Below are positions 1 through 5,937 of a DNA stretch of 12,226 nucleotides, in pieces; the first letter of the stretch is position 1; each line of letters begins with the position of its first letter. The stretch covers positions 1 through 12,226 of the forward strand of contig CADEGS010000131.1 of assembly GCA_902826945.1 (NCBI GenBank). The letters are read 5' to 3'. The DNA comes from an uncultured bacterium (lineage in GTDB: Bacteria > Planctomycetota > UBA1135 > GCA-002686595). Below the pieces are notes generated by a model that did no database searches, was not told the origin of the DNA, and saw only the letters and a list, made by a program, of their open reading frames with translations. The position numbers and the translations under genes are program-made.

Positions 1-464
1 CGCGGCGAGGTGTCGTAGACGACCGGCGCCGTGACGCGGATGCCGAGCTCGCGCAGGCGCGAGGAGAGCTCGGTCGCGAGCCGCCCGCGCGGCCACATGA
101 CGAGCGAGCCGGGGCGCAGGCGCGGGATCAGCTCGCTCACCAGCGCCGCCGCCGAGGGCGCCCCGCCGATCTCGACCGTGAAGCCGAGCTCGCGCAGGAG
201 CGTGGCCGAGGTGCGCCCGACCGTGGCGCAGGGCACCCCGCGCAGGCGCTCGGCGCGGGCCAGCGCCGGGACGGCGTTGCGGCTCGTGACGCAGATCCAG
301 TCGGGGTCCTTGTCGAGGCCGATCGTGGGGTCGACGTCGAGCTCGTGGATCGCGAGCAGGGGCACGACGAAGGGCTCCCAGCCGGCGTCGCGGGCGGCGC
401 GCTCGTAGCGCTCGACCTGGGCGATGGGGCCGGTCAGGAGCAGGCGTCGGCGCCAGGAGCCCAT
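1..464 (-). CDS. hemD: Uroporphyrinogen-III synthase HemD (partial, C-terminus off the left edge)
   Basis: HemD cyclises hydroxymethylbilane to uroporphyrinogen III in the cytoplasm, the step after HemC. The first 154 residues are visible; the reading frame is open to the left edge, so roughly the last 40% of a usual 250-residue protein is missing. The HemD pattern is clear: LTGP at residues 10-13, VTSRNAV at 59-65, VGRTSATLLRELG at 82-94, GGAPSAAAL at 100-108, and PVVYDTSP at 147-154, the usual linker motif. The family has little strict sequence conservation, so identification rests on the order of these motifs. ATG at 464-462 is the most upstream possible start because an in-frame TAG lies two codons before it. 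No Shine-Dalgarno is visible. The gene is divergent from tam with 36 nt between the starts, and lies about 4.5 kb from hemC, its usual neighbour. Confidence 0.85.
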   Translation of the reverse strand, partial: MGSWRRRLLLTGPIAQVERYERAARDAGWEPFVVPLLAIHELDVDPTIGLDKDPDWICVTSRNAVPALARAERLRGVPCATVGRTSATLLRELGFTVEIGGAPSAAALVSELIPRLRPGSLVMWPRGRLATELSSRLRELGIRVTAPVVYDTSP

Positions 465-472
465 GGAGGGCT

Positions 473-478
473 AGCATA
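473..478 (-). promoter_or_regulatory. Candidate -10 box of hemD
   Basis: On the minus strand the hexamer TATGCT (4 of 6 to TATAAT) ends 8 nt before the hemD ATG. No good -35 is present at 16-17 bp. If used, transcription would start about at the start codon, which agrees with the absence of a ribosome binding site. This is a weak call on its own, supported by similar spacing at padR, hemE and the gene at 3255. Confidence 0.22.
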
Positions 479-500
479 GCTCCCGGCCGCCGCCCCCCGC

Positions 501-1316
501 ATGAGCTCCGCCGCCCTGCCCTCCTGGGATCCCGGGACCTACGGACGCTACGAGCGGGAGCGCCTGCGCCCGGCGCTCGACCTGCTGGCGCGCGTGCCCC
601 CGCTCGCGGCGCGCCGCGTGGTCGATCTGGGCTGCGGCGCGGGCGGACCCACGCGGGCGCTGGCCGCGCGCTTCCCCGAGGCCGAGATCGTCGGCGTGGA
701 CGGCTCGGCGGACATGCTGCGCGAGGCCGCCGCCGCCCCCGGCGGCGAGCGCATCCGCTGGCGCCACGAGGACCTCGCCTCCTGGCGCCCGCAGGAGCCC
801 CTGGACCTCGTCTTCTCGAACGCCGCGCTGCACTGGCTCGACGACCATCCCGCGCTCTTCGCGCGCCTGGCGCGAGCGCTCGCGCCGGGCGGCGTGCTCG
901 CCGTGCAGATGCCCGCCTCGCACGACCTCGCCTCGCACCGCCTGCTGCGCGCGACGCTGGCCGAGCGCGCGCCCGACGGGAAGCCCTTCGGCTCCGACGC
1001 CCTGCGCGCGCGCCGCGAGCGCCGCCCCGTCGCCGAGCCGCTCGCCTACCGCCGCTGGCTCGCGCCCTGCGTGCGCTCGGTCGACGTCTGGCTGTACGAG
1101 TACGAGCAAGAGCTCGAGGGCGAGGACGCGGTGCTCGCCTGGGTGCGCGGCACGGCGCTGCGCCCCGTCCAGGACGAGCTCGCCGCGCGGCCGGCTGGAG
1201 TGCGCGAGGCGTTCCTCGAGCGCTATCGAGCGCTCCTCGCCGAGGCCTATCCGCCCGACGCCAGCGGCCGCACGCGCTTCGACTTCCCGCGGCTGTTCGT
1301 GGTGGCGCGGGGGTAG
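501..1316 (+). CDS. tam: Tam-like SAM-dependent methyltransferase (trans-aconitate 2-methyltransferase family)
   Basis: A class I SAM methyltransferase of 271 residues, close to the length of E. coli Tam (about 250), which methylates trans-aconitate to protect aconitase. Motif I is VVDLGCGAGG (40-49); the acidic SAM-ribose residue is in GVDGS (65-69); HEDLASW (89-95) is the adenine-binding motif; then SNAALHW (106-112) and LAPGGVLAVQMP (127-138). The C-terminal half keeps features of Tam itself rather than generic methyltransferases: a DVWLYEYEQELEGEDAVLAW stretch, then VRGTALRPV, and an FPRLFVVA end. The substrate is inferred from family resemblance. The ATG at 501 has no visible Shine-Dalgarno. 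It is divergent from hemD and convergent with the membrane-protein gene ending at 1348; nothing links it to heme synthesis except position. Confidence 0.85.
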   Translation: MSSAALPSWDPGTYGRYERERLRPALDLLARVPPLAARRVVDLGCGAGGPTRALAARFPEAEIVGVDGSADMLREAAAAPGGERIRWRHEDLASWRPQEPLDLVFSNAALHWLDDHPALFARLARALAPGGVLAVQMPASHDLASHRLLRATLAERAPDGKPFGSDALRARRERRPVAEPLAYRRWLAPCVRSVDVWLYEYEQELEGEDAVLAWVRGTALRPVQDELAARPAGVREAFLERYRALLAEAYPPDASGRTRFDFPRLFVVARG

Positions 1317-1338
1317 GCGCACCGGCTCCGCGCGGACG

Positions 1339-1360
1339 CGCTCGCCGTCAGGCGCGAGCG
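1339..1360. terminator. Candidate bidirectional hairpin between convergent genes
   Basis: CGCTCG (1339-1344) and CGAGCG (1355-1360) form a 6-bp stem, with two further CC/GG pairs possible in the loop. It lies 23 nt after the tam stop and overlaps the last codons of the convergent membrane-protein gene. There is no T-run, so termination is only plausible. Confidence 0.25.
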
Positions 1361-1854
1361 GCCCTTCGCACGACCTGGCGTCGTCCTACGACGGCTCCCA
1401 GGAGGAGCGGCAGGCCGCTCGCGAAGGCCAGGGTCCGGTCGAGGGTCCCGTGCACCGGCGAGCCGAGCAGGGCCGAGGCGCCGAGGACGAGCGGGCCGGC
1501 CAGGGCCGCGACGGCGAAGGCCGCGACGATGCCGCGGCTCGGGAGCGCTCGCGCGCAGACGAAGCCCGTCGCGAGCGTGGCGAGCACGAAGAAGCCGGGG
1601 CTGTCGTCGGACTCGGCCACGAGCGCGGCCAGCAACCCGGCGACGAGGATCGCCAGCGTCGCGCCCAGGAAGGCGCGCGACGGCGTGCGGACTCCCTTCC
1701 ATCCGAGCGCGAGCGTCGTGCCGACGACGTGCGTCCAGAACCAGCTCCTGCCGCGCGTGCGGGACTCCTCGAGCAGGTCGCCCTCGATCGAGAGGGCCTC
1801 CTCGGGAGAGGTGAAGAGCGTCAGCAACGTCGCAGCCGCGGACAGCCTAGCCAT
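1348..1854 (-). CDS. Small membrane protein with permease-prefix-like N-terminus, partner of PadR
   Basis: A 168-residue protein of unassigned function. Residues about 5-55 hold an amphipathic segment with SPEEALSIEGDLLEE, followed by RSWFWTHVV and LALGWKGVR. This arrangement (GDLLEE, then an aromatic WFW-type patch) resembles the 'permease prefix' segment that precedes FtsX-type ABC permeases in Acidobacteriota and relatives, whose genes also sit beside PadR regulators. No permease domain follows. Instead there are about four hydrophobic helices (roughly 61-81, 86-105, 108-130, 137-158) and a basic tail, GRRQVVRRAARA. The ATG at 1854 overlaps the padR stop by 8 nt, and GGAGGT lies 5 nt upstream of it, so the start is well supported and the two genes are translated from one mRNA. 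A membrane partner or target of the PadR regulator is the likely role, by context only. Confidence 0.75.
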   Translation of the reverse strand: MARLSAAATLLTLFTSPEEALSIEGDLLEESRTRGRSWFWTHVVGTTLALGWKGVRTPSRAFLGATLAILVAGLLAALVAESDDSPGFFVLATLATGFVCARALPSRGIVAAFAVAALAGPLVLGASALLGSPVHGTLDRTLAFASGLPLLLGAVVGRRQVVRRAARA

Positions 1855-2182
1855 GCGAACCTCCGAGGAGCTCCAGCCCCTCCATCATGCTCTGGAGCGC
1901 GCGCTGCGCGCGGTCGAGCGCCCGGGCGCCCGAGGCGGTGACCGCGTAGAAGCGCTTCGCCCGACCGCCGCGCTCGCGCGTCGGCTCGCCCAGCCGCGAG
2001 CGCAGGAGGCCCTTCTCCTCGAGCCGCTGCAGCGTGGTGTAGAGCGCTCCCGGCGTGACGTCTCGCCCCGTGCGCTCGACGATCTCCGAGCGGATGCGGA
2101 CGCCGTAGGCGTGCGCACCGGTGCGGAGGATCGCCAGGATCACGAGCTGCTCGAACTCGCCGAGGCCGCGCGGGTCGGACAT
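1847..2182 (-). CDS. PadR-family transcriptional regulator
   Basis: An 111-residue winged-helix repressor of the small PadR type (PadR-s2-like, without a long C-terminal extension). The signature is complete: EQLVILAILR (11-20), AYGVRIRSEIVERTGR (25-40), TPGALYTTLQRLEEKGLL (43-60) with recognition helix and wing, then RAKRFYAVTASGARAL (74-89) and a dimerisation helix to the end. The start at 2182 gives the standard PadR N-terminus (MSDPRGLGEFEQ); an upstream in-frame extension to 2419 would run through the promoter and hairpins and is rejected. No Shine-Dalgarno is present, but a promoter lies immediately upstream, so the mRNA may be leaderless. It overlaps the membrane-protein gene by 8 nt. 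PadR proteins generally repress their own operon in response to a ligand, which is likely here too. Confidence 0.93.
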   Translation of the reverse strand: MSDPRGLGEFEQLVILAILRTGAHAYGVRIRSEIVERTGRDVTPGALYTTLQRLEEKGLLRSRLGEPTRERGGRAKRFYAVTASGARALDRAQRALQSMMEGLELLGGSHG

Positions 2183-2188
2183 AAGGGC

Positions 2189-2203
2189 TACAAAGTAGGT
2201 GTA
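2189..2203. promoter_or_regulatory. Candidate PadR operator (TACA-N7-TGTA)
   Basis: The 15-bp imperfect inverted repeat TACA, seven bases, TGTA overlaps the padR -10 box and the likely transcription start. PadR proteins commonly bind dyads of this general type near their own promoter, so autorepression is a reasonable inference. A nested CTAC-AAA-GTAG (2188-2198) inverted repeat lies in the same bases. Confidence 0.4.
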
Positions 2204-2220
2204 ATGGGGCGAGGCGTCAA
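2192..2220 (-). promoter_or_regulatory. Promoter of the padR operon
   Basis: On the minus strand TTGACG (2220-2215, 5 of 6 to the -35 consensus) is followed after 17 bp by TACTTT (2197-2192, 3 of 6). The -10 ends 9 nt before the padR ATG, which puts the predicted transcription start at or next to the start codon. This is an AT-rich island in otherwise GC-dominated DNA. Confidence 0.55.
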
Positions 2221-2357
2221 GCGGGTGGAGCACATCTTCTTGGCTGGTTCCCTGTGCGGGATGCGCCGGAAGCCATCTGGCGTCATCGCTCGCGGCTTCG
2301 CGCAGCAGGGGGGGCGCAACGTCCAGGCACGTGCTTCCGTCGCTGCGCGACGATGGG

Positions 2358-2376
2358 GTCGCGCCTGCGGCGCGAC
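2358..2376. repeat. Perfect 8-bp hairpin
   Basis: GTCGCGCC (2358-2365), loop TGC, GGCGCGAC (2369-2376). It is the most distal of three hairpins downstream of the DUF1579 gene. It has no T-run; it could be a terminator part or a chance GC palindrome. Confidence 0.4.
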
Positions 2377-2406
2377 GAGGCCTGCGGCGCACGGCGCTGC
2401 ACGCGC

Positions 2407-2452
2407 CGGCCGCGGCCATGCGGCCGCGGCTGAGCCTCCTCGCGCCGCGAGG
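2407..2452 (-). terminator. Tandem hairpins after the DUF1579 gene
   Basis: Read from the gene outward, the first hairpin, CCTCGC-GGC-GCGAGG (2452-2438), starts 4 nt after the stop codon. The second (2432-2407) has a perfect 9-bp core GCCGCGGCC/GGCCGCGGC around a 4-nt loop, extended by a G-T and a C-G pair. No T-run follows, as is common for terminators in GC-rich genomes. The strength and position directly after a stop codon support a terminator. Confidence 0.5.
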
Positions 2453-2456
2453 GGTC

Positions 2457-2921
2457 TCAGCCCTTCCGGTGGTACTTCCCCGTCATGAACGGGTGCCACG
2501 CGCTGCCGTCGGGCGAGACCTCCATCGAGAACTCGTAGGCGTCCTTCTTCGGGAAGGTGAACGAGCAGCGCATGTGGCCCTCGGGGCTCTGCGCGACCAG
2601 GCGCAGCGCCTTGCCCTCGAACCCGCCGCGGAAGACGGTCGGCGGTCCGCCCATCGAGTCCATCCAGTGCATCTGGTACTCGCTCGCCTGCGCGTCGTAG
2701 CGGAAGATCCCGTGGCCGGAGAAGCTCGGCTTGCCGCCGCGCTTCTGCTGGTACTCCTGCACGAGCGCGAACCCGTCGAGCGCGACCTTGTTCTTCACCT
2801 TGGCCTTGGCCGAGCCGCCCTTCGGGTCGAACGGCGAGGGCGAGTGCTGCTCCTCGCCGCTCCAGGTGCCTTCGAGCTTGAGGAGCTTCTTGTGAGCGGC
2901 GGTGGGCTTGGGCATCTTCAT
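2457..2921 (-). CDS. DUF1579 family protein
   Basis: A 154-residue soluble protein matching DUF1579 along its whole length: an N-terminal AHKKLLKLEGTWSGEE (residues 9-24), then LDGFALVQEYQQKRGG (48-63), FSGHGIFRYDAQASEY (66-81), HWMDSMGGPP (84-93) and a C-terminal MEVSPDGSAWHPFMTGKY ending. These proteins form lipocalin-like beta barrels; their ligand and role are unknown. The start at 2921 (MKMPKP) is chosen over an upstream ATG at 2951 because AGGAGG lies 8 nt before it. It lies between two small units on the same strand, with a terminator-like hairpin on each side, so it is probably transcribed alone or by read-through from the His/Cys-rich gene. There is no signal peptide. Confidence 0.9.
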   Translation of the reverse strand: MKMPKPTAAHKKLLKLEGTWSGEEQHSPSPFDPKGGSAKAKVKNKVALDGFALVQEYQQKRGGKPSFSGHGIFRYDAQASEYQMHWMDSMGGPPTVFRGGFEGKALRLVAQSPEGHMRCSFTFPKKDAYEFSMEVSPDGSAWHPFMTGKYHRKG

Positions 2922-2979
2922 CGAGGGTTCCTCCTGGGGCCGGAGCCGCAAGGGTAGCGCGGCTCGCTCCGCGGCGAGA

Positions 2980-2996
2980 GCCCGGAGCGTCCGGGC
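2980..2996 (-). terminator. Hairpin after the His/Cys-rich gene
   Basis: A perfect 7-bp stem GCCCGGA/TCCGGGC (2980-2986 with 2990-2996) closes on a GCG loop, 28 nt past the stop at 3025 and ahead of the DUF1579 ribosome binding site. There is no T-run. It is a probable GC-type terminator or partial attenuator. Confidence 0.4.
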
Positions 2997-3024
2997 CGAG
3001 CCGTCGGAGCGCGCTCTCGGCAGC

Positions 3025-3255
3025 TCAGCGAACCGGCGGCACCCAGGCCGGGAGCGGCGCGGCGATGCCGGGGAGCGTGGGCACGGCGAGGGGGCCCGGG
3101 AGGGTCGCGTCCGCGCGGTGGTGGTCGCAGCCCTCGTCGTGGCAGTGGTGGTCGCAGTCGCCGGAGCAGGCGGCGACGTGGCACCGGCCGCTCGCGAGAC
3201 CGAGGGCGAGGAGCAGGACGAGCGTCGCTCGCACGAGGGAGGCCGGGCGGGTCAC
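3025..3255 (-). CDS. Small exported His/Cys-rich protein (hypothetical, possible metal binder)
   Basis: A 76-residue protein I do not recognise. Residues 1-23 look like a signal peptide: basic MTRPASLVR, a hydrophobic LVLLLALGL core and a small-residue ASG end. There is no clean lipobox, because the residue before C25 is Arg. Residues 25-46 contain five Cys (25, 30, 34, 38, 43) and six His (26, 36, 37, 39, 45, 46), including CDHH twice, followed by a Pro/Leu-rich tail to the C-terminus. The cluster would suit binding of a soft or borderline metal in the periplasm, but this is inference. Third codon positions are almost all G or C, which supports real coding. The start is GTG without a Shine-Dalgarno; a TAGAAT -10 box lies 6 nt upstream, so the mRNA may be leaderless. 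It diverges from the SGNH gene. Confidence 0.6.
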   Translation of the reverse strand: MTRPASLVRATLVLLLALGLASGRCHVAACSGDCDHHCHDEGCDHHRADATLPGPLAVPTLPGIAAPLPAWVPPVR

Positions 3256-3261
3256 GACCCG

Positions 3262-3290
3262 ATTCTAGGTCGGCTGCGGCGATCCGTTCA
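3262..3290 (-). promoter_or_regulatory. Promoter of the His/Cys-rich gene
   Basis: On the minus strand TGAACG (3290-3285) and TAGAAT (3267-3262, 5 of 6 to TATAAT) are 17 bp apart. The -10 ends 6 nt before the GTG start, so transcription would begin at about the start codon. This supports both the gene and its GTG start. Confidence 0.45.
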
Positions 3291-3397
3291 GGGGGCGCCG
3301 TCGGCGGAGACGCCGGCGCGGCGGCGGAGCACGCGATCGCCCTGCTTCCCGCCGACGCAGCGCGCTGCGGCCGGCGCCCTCCGCGGGGAGCGCTACG

Positions 3398-4579
3398 ATG
3401 CCGCGCGTGAAGGCGAAGGCGAGGCGGCTCCGTCGGCTCGCGCGCCTCGCGCTCGCGCTCGTCGCCATCGCGCTCGGTCTCGAGCTCGGGCTGCGCTGGC
3501 TCGTGCTCGGCACGAGCGACCTGGCGCGGCGCCTGGGCGCGCCGCTGCGCCGCGCGGAGCTGTGGGCCGACGCGCGCGGCGACGGGGAGTACTGGCAGCT
3601 CCAGGCGCTCTTCGCGGGCGAGAGCGCCGGGTGGCCGCACCCCGACCGCGATCCCGAGCTCGGCTGGCTGCGCTCGGACCTCGACCCAAGGACGCTCGCG
3701 CACCCCGACGAGGAGCGCGTCGGCGCGCGCCGGCCGGTGCTCCTCCTCGGCGACTCGTTCGCCGAGTGCGCCACGCCGCCGGAGGACTGCTGGCAGGGCT
3801 TGCTCGAGCGCGACCCGCTCGGCGCGCGCTTCGCGCTCCTGAACTACGGGAACGGCGGCTACGGGCTGGGGCAGATCCTCCTGCTCGCCCGGCGCGCGCT
3901 CGAGCGCTGGCGCGGGCGCGACCCGCTCGTCGTGGTGGGGATCCTGGTCGACGACGACCTCGACCGGAGCTGGCTCGCGCTGCGCAACTTCCCCAAGCCC
4001 CGCTTCCGCCTGGAGCAGGGCCGGCTCGTGCTCGAGCCGCCCGGCGCGCCGAGCGCGAAGGAGCAGCTCGCCCTGCGCCCGCTCGCGATCCGCTCGCTCC
4101 TGTGGCGCGCGCTGCTCTACCAGTGCGGCCTGCCCGGGCGCGCGCGCGGCTGGCTCACCGGCGAGGCGCGCCGCGTCGAGGAGAAGCGCGCGCTGAACCG
4201 CGCGTTGCTCGAGGCGCTCGAGGAGGAGCTCGACGCGCGCGGGCTCGAGCACTTCTACCTCTTGTTCCACGCGCAGACCGCGCTGCACCAGGAGGTGCCC
4301 TTCCGCTGGCAGGAGCCGCTGCTCTACGAGGCGCTCGGCGCGCTCGGGGCGCCCTTCGTGTCCTCGCGCCGCGCGCTGCTCGAGGCGATGGCCGAGCGCG
4401 AGACGGGCGTCGAGCACTTCTTCCTCGCCTCGGGCCCGGGCCGCAACCACTACACCGCCGAGGGCAACGCCGCCGTCTTCCGCGCGCTGCGCGACGGGCT
4501 CGAGGGCCGCTTCGAGCCCGCCGTCTGGATGCAGGGCGCGCCGCCGCATCCGAAAGAGCGGCGGCACGACGGGCGCTAG
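3398..4579 (+). CDS. Membrane-anchored SGNH/GDSL hydrolase-like protein
   Basis: A 393-residue protein with a basic N-terminus (MPRVKAKARRLRRLAR) and one membrane helix at about 15-37, so the main domain should face the periplasm. The SGNH fold is shown by block I PVLLLGDSFAEC (113-124; nucleophile Ser120), a block II-like NYGNGGYGLGQ (149-159), LVVVGILVDDDLDRS (177-191) at the block III position, and HYTAEGNAAV (351-360) around the catalytic-type His351. PKPRFRLEQGRLVLEPP (199-215) is typical of the large anchored SGNH proteins of Planctomycetota and Myxococcota, often linked to surface polysaccharide acylation or deacylation. The block III Asn is replaced by Asp-rich sequence and no Asp precedes His351 at the usual distance. 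The ATG at 3398 has GGGGAG 7 nt upstream. Substrate unknown; it stands alone on the plus strand. Confidence 0.8.
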   Translation: MPRVKAKARRLRRLARLALALVAIALGLELGLRWLVLGTSDLARRLGAPLRRAELWADARGDGEYWQLQALFAGESAGWPHPDRDPELGWLRSDLDPRTLAHPDEERVGARRPVLLLGDSFAECATPPEDCWQGLLERDPLGARFALLNYGNGGYGLGQILLLARRALERWRGRDPLVVVGILVDDDLDRSWLALRNFPKPRFRLEQGRLVLEPPGAPSAKEQLALRPLAIRSLLWRALLYQCGLPGRARGWLTGEARRVEEKRALNRALLEALEEELDARGLEHFYLLFHAQTALHQEVPFRWQEPLLYEALGALGAPFVSSRRALLEAMAERETGVEHFFLASGPGRNHYTAEGNAAVFRALRDGLEGRFEPAVWMQGAPPHPKERRHDGR

Positions 4580-4599
4580 CGTGCGTCGCGCGGCGGCGC

Positions 4600-4615
4600 G
4601 GCCCGGAGGCGGGCC
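4600..4615. terminator. Candidate bidirectional terminator between convergent genes
   Basis: A 6-bp stem GGCCCG/CGGGCC with loop GAGG lies 20 nt after the SGNH stop and 24 nt after the stop of the convergent 94-residue gene. There is no T-run on either strand. Confidence 0.35.
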
Positions 4616-4639
4616 CGTGCCCCGCGGGAGCAGCTCCGA

Positions 4640-4924
4640 TCAGAGCCGCGCGCGCCCGTCCTCGACGCCGTCCTCGCGGTCGATCGCGCGCACCGCGCTG
4701 CGCAGCTCGTCGGCGCTGCACAGGCCCTTGTCCACGATCACGCGCTGGAGCGCCTTCGTCGCCAGCGCCAGCTCCTCGAGCGCGGCCTGCAGGCGGCCGG
4801 CGTCCACGCCGCTGCCGCCGCTGCGGAAGGAGCTCAGCTCGGCGCGCGCGGCGGCGGCCTCGGTGCGCGCCCGGTCGATCTGGGAGTGCTGGTAGATGTC
4901 GAAGATCCAGTTGATCAGGCCCAT
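4640..4924 (-). CDS. Hypothetical 94-residue coiled-coil protein
   Basis: I do not recognise this protein. It begins MGLINWIFDIYQHSQID, an amphipathic hydrophobic stretch that could touch the membrane. It continues with two Ala/Glu/Arg-rich helical segments (about 17-34 and 44-62) of coiled-coil character, split by a Gly/Ser turn (GGSG). The C-terminal part, VIVDKGLCSADELRSAVRAID (62-82), has the shape of a short helix-loop-helix ending in an acidic tail. No signal peptide or catalytic motif is seen. Codon usage matches the neighbours. Only a weak GAGAG lies 7 nt before the ATG. It is 92 nt downstream of hemC on the same strand, so read-through from the heme genes is possible, but a weak hairpin lies between. 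Function unknown. Confidence 0.65.
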   Translation of the reverse strand: MGLINWIFDIYQHSQIDRARTEAAAARAELSSFRSGGSGVDAGRLQAALEELALATKALQRVIVDKGLCSADELRSAVRAIDREDGVEDGRARL

Positions 4925-4959
4925 GGGTCGCTCTCGGACAGGGGATGGGGGACGGAGGT

Positions 4960-4976
4960 GGAGCGTACGCCGCTCC
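4960..4976 (-). terminator. Weak hairpin between hemC and the 94-residue gene
   Basis: GGAGCG/CGCTCC (4960-4965 with 4971-4976) forms a 6-bp stem over a 5-nt loop, 40 nt past the hemC stop. No T-run follows. It might end the ccsA-hemA-hemC transcript, but the evidence is slight. Confidence 0.22.
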
Positions 4977-5016
4977 CCCTCGGGGATTCAGGCGCGTGCG
5001 GCGGGCGTGCGCTCGC

Positions 5017-5937
5017 TCACGCCTCGCGCGCCGCGTCGATCAGCGCGCCGGCGCCGCGTGCGAGCAGGTCGGCGGCCAGGCGCTCGCCCAGCGCCTCGGC
5101 CTCCTCGCGCGGGCCGCGGACGCGGCCCTCGACGGAGCCCTGGCCGTCGAGCGCGAGCACGCGCGCGCGCAGCGCCAGCGCACTCTCGGCGGCGCGCGCC
5201 AGCGCGCCGATCGGCACGTTGCAGCCGCCGCGCAGCGCGCGCAGGAGCGCGCGCTCGGCCAGCGCTTCGTCGAACGCCTCGGCGTCGCGGATCGCGGCCA
5301 GGCGGCGCGCGGTGCGCTCGTCGCCGGCGCGGCAGGTCAGGCCGACGATGCCCTGGCCGACGGCGGGCAGGAAGCGCTCGGTGTCGAGCACCTCGCGCAC
5401 CTCCGCGCCCAGGCCCAGGCGCTCGAGGCCCGCGCGCGCGAGCAGCATGCCCTCGGCCGCGCCCGCGCGCAGGTGCGCCAGGCGCGTCTCGACGTTGCCG
5501 CGGATGCCGACGACCTCGAGGTCGGGGCGCAGCGCGCGCGCCAGCGCGGCGCGGCGGCGGCTGCCGGTCGCCAGGCGCGCGCCGCGCGGCAGCGCGTCGA
5601 GGCGCGCGCAGGAGGGCGCGACGAAGGCGTCCTCGACCGGTCCGCGCGCCAGCGTGCCGGCCAGGACGAGCCCCTCCTGCAGCTCGGTCGTCATGTCCTT
5701 CAGGCTGTGCACCGCCGCGTGCGCGCGGCCGTCGAGCACGGCGCGGTCCACCTCGACCGTGAAGATCCCGACGCGGCCGAAGCGCTCGAGCGCGCTCGTC
5801 TGGTCCTCGTCGCCCGAGGATCGGATGCGCAGGATCTCGACCTCGAGGTCGGCGAACGCGCCGGCGAGCTGGCGGCGCGCCTCCTCGGCCTGCCACAGGG
5901 CGAGCGGGCTCGCGCGCGAGGCCAGGACCAGCTTCAC
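5017..5937 (-). CDS. hemC: Hydroxymethylbilane synthase (porphobilinogen deaminase) HemC
   Basis: HemC joins four porphobilinogen molecules into hydroxymethylbilane in the cytoplasm. The 306-residue product has the family length and all key sites: LASRASPLALWQA (5-17) with the substrate-binding Arg, GRVGIFTVEVD (54-64), VHSLKDM (76-82) with catalytic Asp81, TGSRRRAAL (124-132), and RGGCNVPIGA (236-245) with Cys239, which carries the dipyrromethane cofactor. The start is GTG at 5937, overlapping the hemA stop in GTGA; starting here gives the expected N-terminus just before LASRAS, so an upstream extension is not needed. The hemA-hemC overlap implies translational coupling. hemD, often next to hemC, is instead about 4.5 kb away on the same strand. 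HemC and HemD act in sequence, so both products are still available in one cell. Confidence 0.96.
   Translation of the reverse strand: MKLVLASRASPLALWQAEEARRQLAGAFADLEVEILRIRSSGDEDQTSALERFGRVGIFTVEVDRAVLDGRAHAAVHSLKDMTTELQEGLVLAGTLARGPVEDAFVAPSCARLDALPRGARLATGSRRRAALARALRPDLEVVGIRGNVETRLAHLRAGAAEGMLLARAGLERLGLGAEVREVLDTERFLPAVGQGIVGLTCRAGDERTARRLAAIRDAEAFDEALAERALLRALRGGCNVPIGALARAAESALALRARVLALDGQGSVEGRVRGPREEAEALGERLAADLLARGAGALIDAAREA

Larger units (their letters stand above)
2183..2456. other. Gene-free stretch between padR and the DUF1579 gene
   Basis: This 274-nt gap holds the padR promoter and operator at the left and a group of perfect hairpins at 2358-2452. Between them, about 2225-2357 is less GC-rich than its surroundings and shows no convincing reading frame on either strand; no coding remnant was recognised. 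Confidence 0.6.

Noticed and set aside
2183..2419. 79-residue N-terminal extension of PadR
   Set aside because: It would run through the promoter and operator, is not part of the PadR family, and the start at 2182 gives a standard N-terminus.
3007..3016. Palindrome GAGCGCGCTC resembling the operator core
   Set aside because: The flanking bases do not complete the 12-mer, and it is within the end region of the His/Cys-rich gene; GCGC-rich palindromes are expected here.
3065..3268. 67-codon plus-strand frame opposite the His/Cys-rich gene
   Set aside because: Trp/Ser/Arg-rich, no signal or start site; the minus-strand frame has a signal peptide, better codon use and a promoter.
2902..4914. 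Long open frame on the plus strand of low-complexity Arg/Ala sequence
   Set aside because: It runs in another frame through the SGNH gene and antisense to several genes; the translation is compositionally biased with no domain.
4963..4970. GCGTACGC perfect palindrome downstream of hemC
   Set aside because: Short and part of the weak hairpin already listed; no second copy was noticed.
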